Assembly (NCBI RefSeq): GCF_002982315.1
Contig: NZ_MWZD01000023.1
Span: 56,107 to 120,106, forward strand
DNA from: Leucobacter massiliensis
Lineage (GTDB): Bacteria; Actinomycetota; Actinomycetes; Actinomycetales; Microbacteriaceae
Length of the DNA stretch: 64,000 bases
Direction of reading: 5' to 3'
Shown here: positions 62,806 to 64,000 of the stretch, piece after piece
Numbering within the stretch: the stretch's first letter is position 1
Layout of the letters: each line of letters starts with the position of its first letter
Notes under the pieces: model-generated
The model's input: the letters and a program-made list of their open reading frames with translations, nothing else
Database searches by the model: none
What the model was told of the DNA's origin: nothing
Made by a program: the position numbers and the translations under genes

Positions 62806-63948
62806 CTACAGCGTCTCGCCGAGCTTGAAGCCCTTCGTCTCGTCGCCCTCGCGGGTGTACGAGAAGCCGTCGGCGCCGATGGTCACCGCCATCTCGCTGC
62901 TGTCGGTGCGCGCCACGACCGGCTGCGGCTTCCCGTCGAGATCGAGCACGAGCGAGGCGTCCGTGTACCAGGAGGGCACGACCGGGTTGCCCCACCAGTC
63001 ACGACGCTGGTTGTCGTGCACGTCCCAGGTCACGACCGGGTTGTCGGGGTCGCCCGTGTAGTAGTCCTGGGTGTAGATCTCGACGCGGTGGCCGTCGGGG
63101 TCGCGCAGGTAGAGGTAGAAGGCGTTCGAGACGCCGTGGCGGCCGGGGCCGCGCTCGATGTGGTCGGAGAGGCGCAGCGCTCCCAGCTTGTCGCAGATCG
63201 CGAGGATGTTGTGCTTCTCGTGGGTGGCGAAGGCGACGTGGTGCATGCGGGGGCCGTCGCCGCCCGTCGCCGCCGTGTCGTGCACCGTCGGCTTGCGGCG
63301 CAGCCAGGCCGCGTAGACGGTGCCCTCGTTGTCCTGGATGTCCTCGGTCACGCGGAAGCCGAGATCCTGGTAGTGGCGCACCGCGCGCGGGACGTCGGGG
63401 GTGACCTGGTTGAAGTGGTCGAGGCGAACCAGCTCGCCCGGCTTCTGCAGATCGTAGCGCCACGCCAGGCGCTCCACGTGATCGGTCTGGTAGAAGAACT
63501 CGTAGGGGAAGCCCAGCGGGTCGACCACGCGCACGGAGTCGCCGATGCCCTTCACGAAGCCCTGCTCGCTGCGGCGCACCTCGCAGCCGAGCTCGGTGTA
63601 GAAGGCGACCGCCCTGTCGAGATCCTCGGGCGTGCGCACGCGGTACGAGAACGCCGCGACCGCCGCCACGGGGCCCTTGCGCAGCACGAGGTTGTGGTGG
63701 ATGAACTCCTCGGTGGAGCGCAGGTAGATCGCCTCCTCGTCCTCCTCGGTGACGTAGAGGCCGAGCACGTCGACGTAGAACTCGCGCGAGGCGGCGAGGT
63801 CGGTGACGACGAGCTCCATGTAGGCGCAGCGGAGGATGTCGGGGGCTTCCGCCTGCGGGGTCGCGACGGGGTTGGCGGCCTCGATGGGGGCCTCCTGGGT
63901 GACCCAGAAGCCGGAGGAGGTCTTGTCGCTGTCGTTGAGTTTTGCCAT
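62806..63948 (-). CDS. hpaD: 3,4-dihydroxyphenylacetate 2,3-dioxygenase
   Basis: Extradiol ring-cleavage dioxygenase of the VOC fold, 380 residues, closely matching the Brevibacterium fuscum homoprotocatechuate enzyme. Iron ligands are His178 (RLDHFNQVT), His237 (MHHVAFATHE) and Glu290 (GHRVEIYTQDYY). The active-site lid residues in NQRRDWWGNPVVPSWY are conserved. The N-terminus is about 23 residues longer than that protein. AAGGAAG before the ATG supports the start. It opens the aromatic ring in 4-hydroxyphenylacetate catabolism; the other pathway genes should lie beyond the window end. Confidence 0.95.
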   Translation of the reverse strand: MAKLNDSDKTSSGFWVTQEAPIEAANPVATPQAEAPDILRCAYMELVVTDLAASREFYVDVLGLYVTEEDEEAIYLRSTEEFIHHNLVLRKGPVAAVAAFSYRVRTPEDLDRAVAFYTELGCEVRRSEQGFVKGIGDSVRVVDPLGFPYEFFYQTDHVERLAWRYDLQKPGELVRLDHFNQVTPDVPRAVRHYQDLGFRVTEDIQDNEGTVYAAWLRRKPTVHDTAATGGDGPRMHHVAFATHEKHNILAICDKLGALRLSDHIERGPGRHGVSNAFYLYLRDPDGHRVEIYTQDYYTGDPDNPVVTWDVHDNQRRDWWGNPVVPSWYTDASLVLDLDGKPQPVVARTDSSEMAVTIGADGFSYTREGDETKGFKLGETL

Positions 63949-64000
63949 GATCGTGCTTCCTTGCAGTGTGTGGGGGCGGGGAGTGCGGGGAGGGCGCTTA

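Overview
The window is high-GC actinobacterial DNA, most likely from order Micrococcales, family Microbacteriaceae (a Leucobacter-like relative; this placement is inferred). Supporting signs are an S-(hydroxymethyl)mycothiol dehydrogenase (mycothiol is actinobacterial), a DtxR/IdeR-type iron box, TANNNT -10 hexamers lying directly before start codons (leaderless transcripts), many GTG starts and frequent 4-nt ATGA/GTGA gene overlaps.

Layout. 1-6.6 kb: F0F1 ATP synthase operon atpB(partial)-E-F-H-A-G-D-C, closed by a long hairpin. 6.7-18 kb: housekeeping block with yaaA, a PP2C phosphatase, gabT (minus strand), an OsmC protein, metG-tatD-rsmA-ispE, a FrnE-like DsbA with a tiny Cys-tailed protein, and an ABC-F ATPase. 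18-28 kb: iron-siderophore island with a doubled AraC regulator, an iron box, a siderophore-interacting reductase, a FecB-C-D-E type importer and two ABC half-transporters. 28-36 kb: probable organosulfur scavenging locus with two luciferase-like monooxygenases, a GNAT acetyltransferase, an amino-acid-type ABC transporter with two paralogous binding proteins, and a large FAD/NAD(P)-binding protein. It runs into methionine salvage mtnC-mtnB-mtnD (38.3-40.3 kb). 40.4-49.7 kb: mycothiol formaldehyde detoxification (mscR plus an MBL hydrolase), a VOC protein, TetR/acyl-CoA dehydrogenase, an amino-acid permease, TetR/amidase and MarR. 49.8-52.5 kb: tRNA-Gln(UUG), glmU, prs. 52.7-57.5 kb: amino-acid ABC transporter, LysR regulator and a solitary HisD-family dehydrogenase, tied together by a repeated operator-like motif. 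57.5-64 kb: hutI, hutU, an APC permease and hpaD, all on the minus strand.

The most important warning concerns 31848-31932. This stretch is not genomic: it matches an Illumina Nextera (Tn5 mosaic-end) adapter read-through with index, degraded P5-side sequence and a poly-A run. It interrupts the sulfur locus between the GNAT gene and the ABC permease, so the GNAT C-terminus, the permease N-terminus and the distance between them cannot be trusted. A second suspect point is 24.83-24.95 kb, where the FecE-type ATPase has no stop codon and the following half-transporter has no good start, as expected from a one-base indel.

Biology. Three regulatory stories can be read directly from the sequence. 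A LysR-type motif occurs upstream of the transporter operon, at the lysR start and over the hisD promoter. Two matching palindromes flank a TetR/acyl-CoA dehydrogenase divergent promoter, one exactly filling the -35/-10 spacer. A DtxR-like box lies between the AraC-type regulator and the siderophore reductase. Intergenic hairpins after two binding-protein genes may set higher expression of the binding protein than of the membrane parts. Most very long reverse-strand open frames are GC-driven shadows and are omitted.
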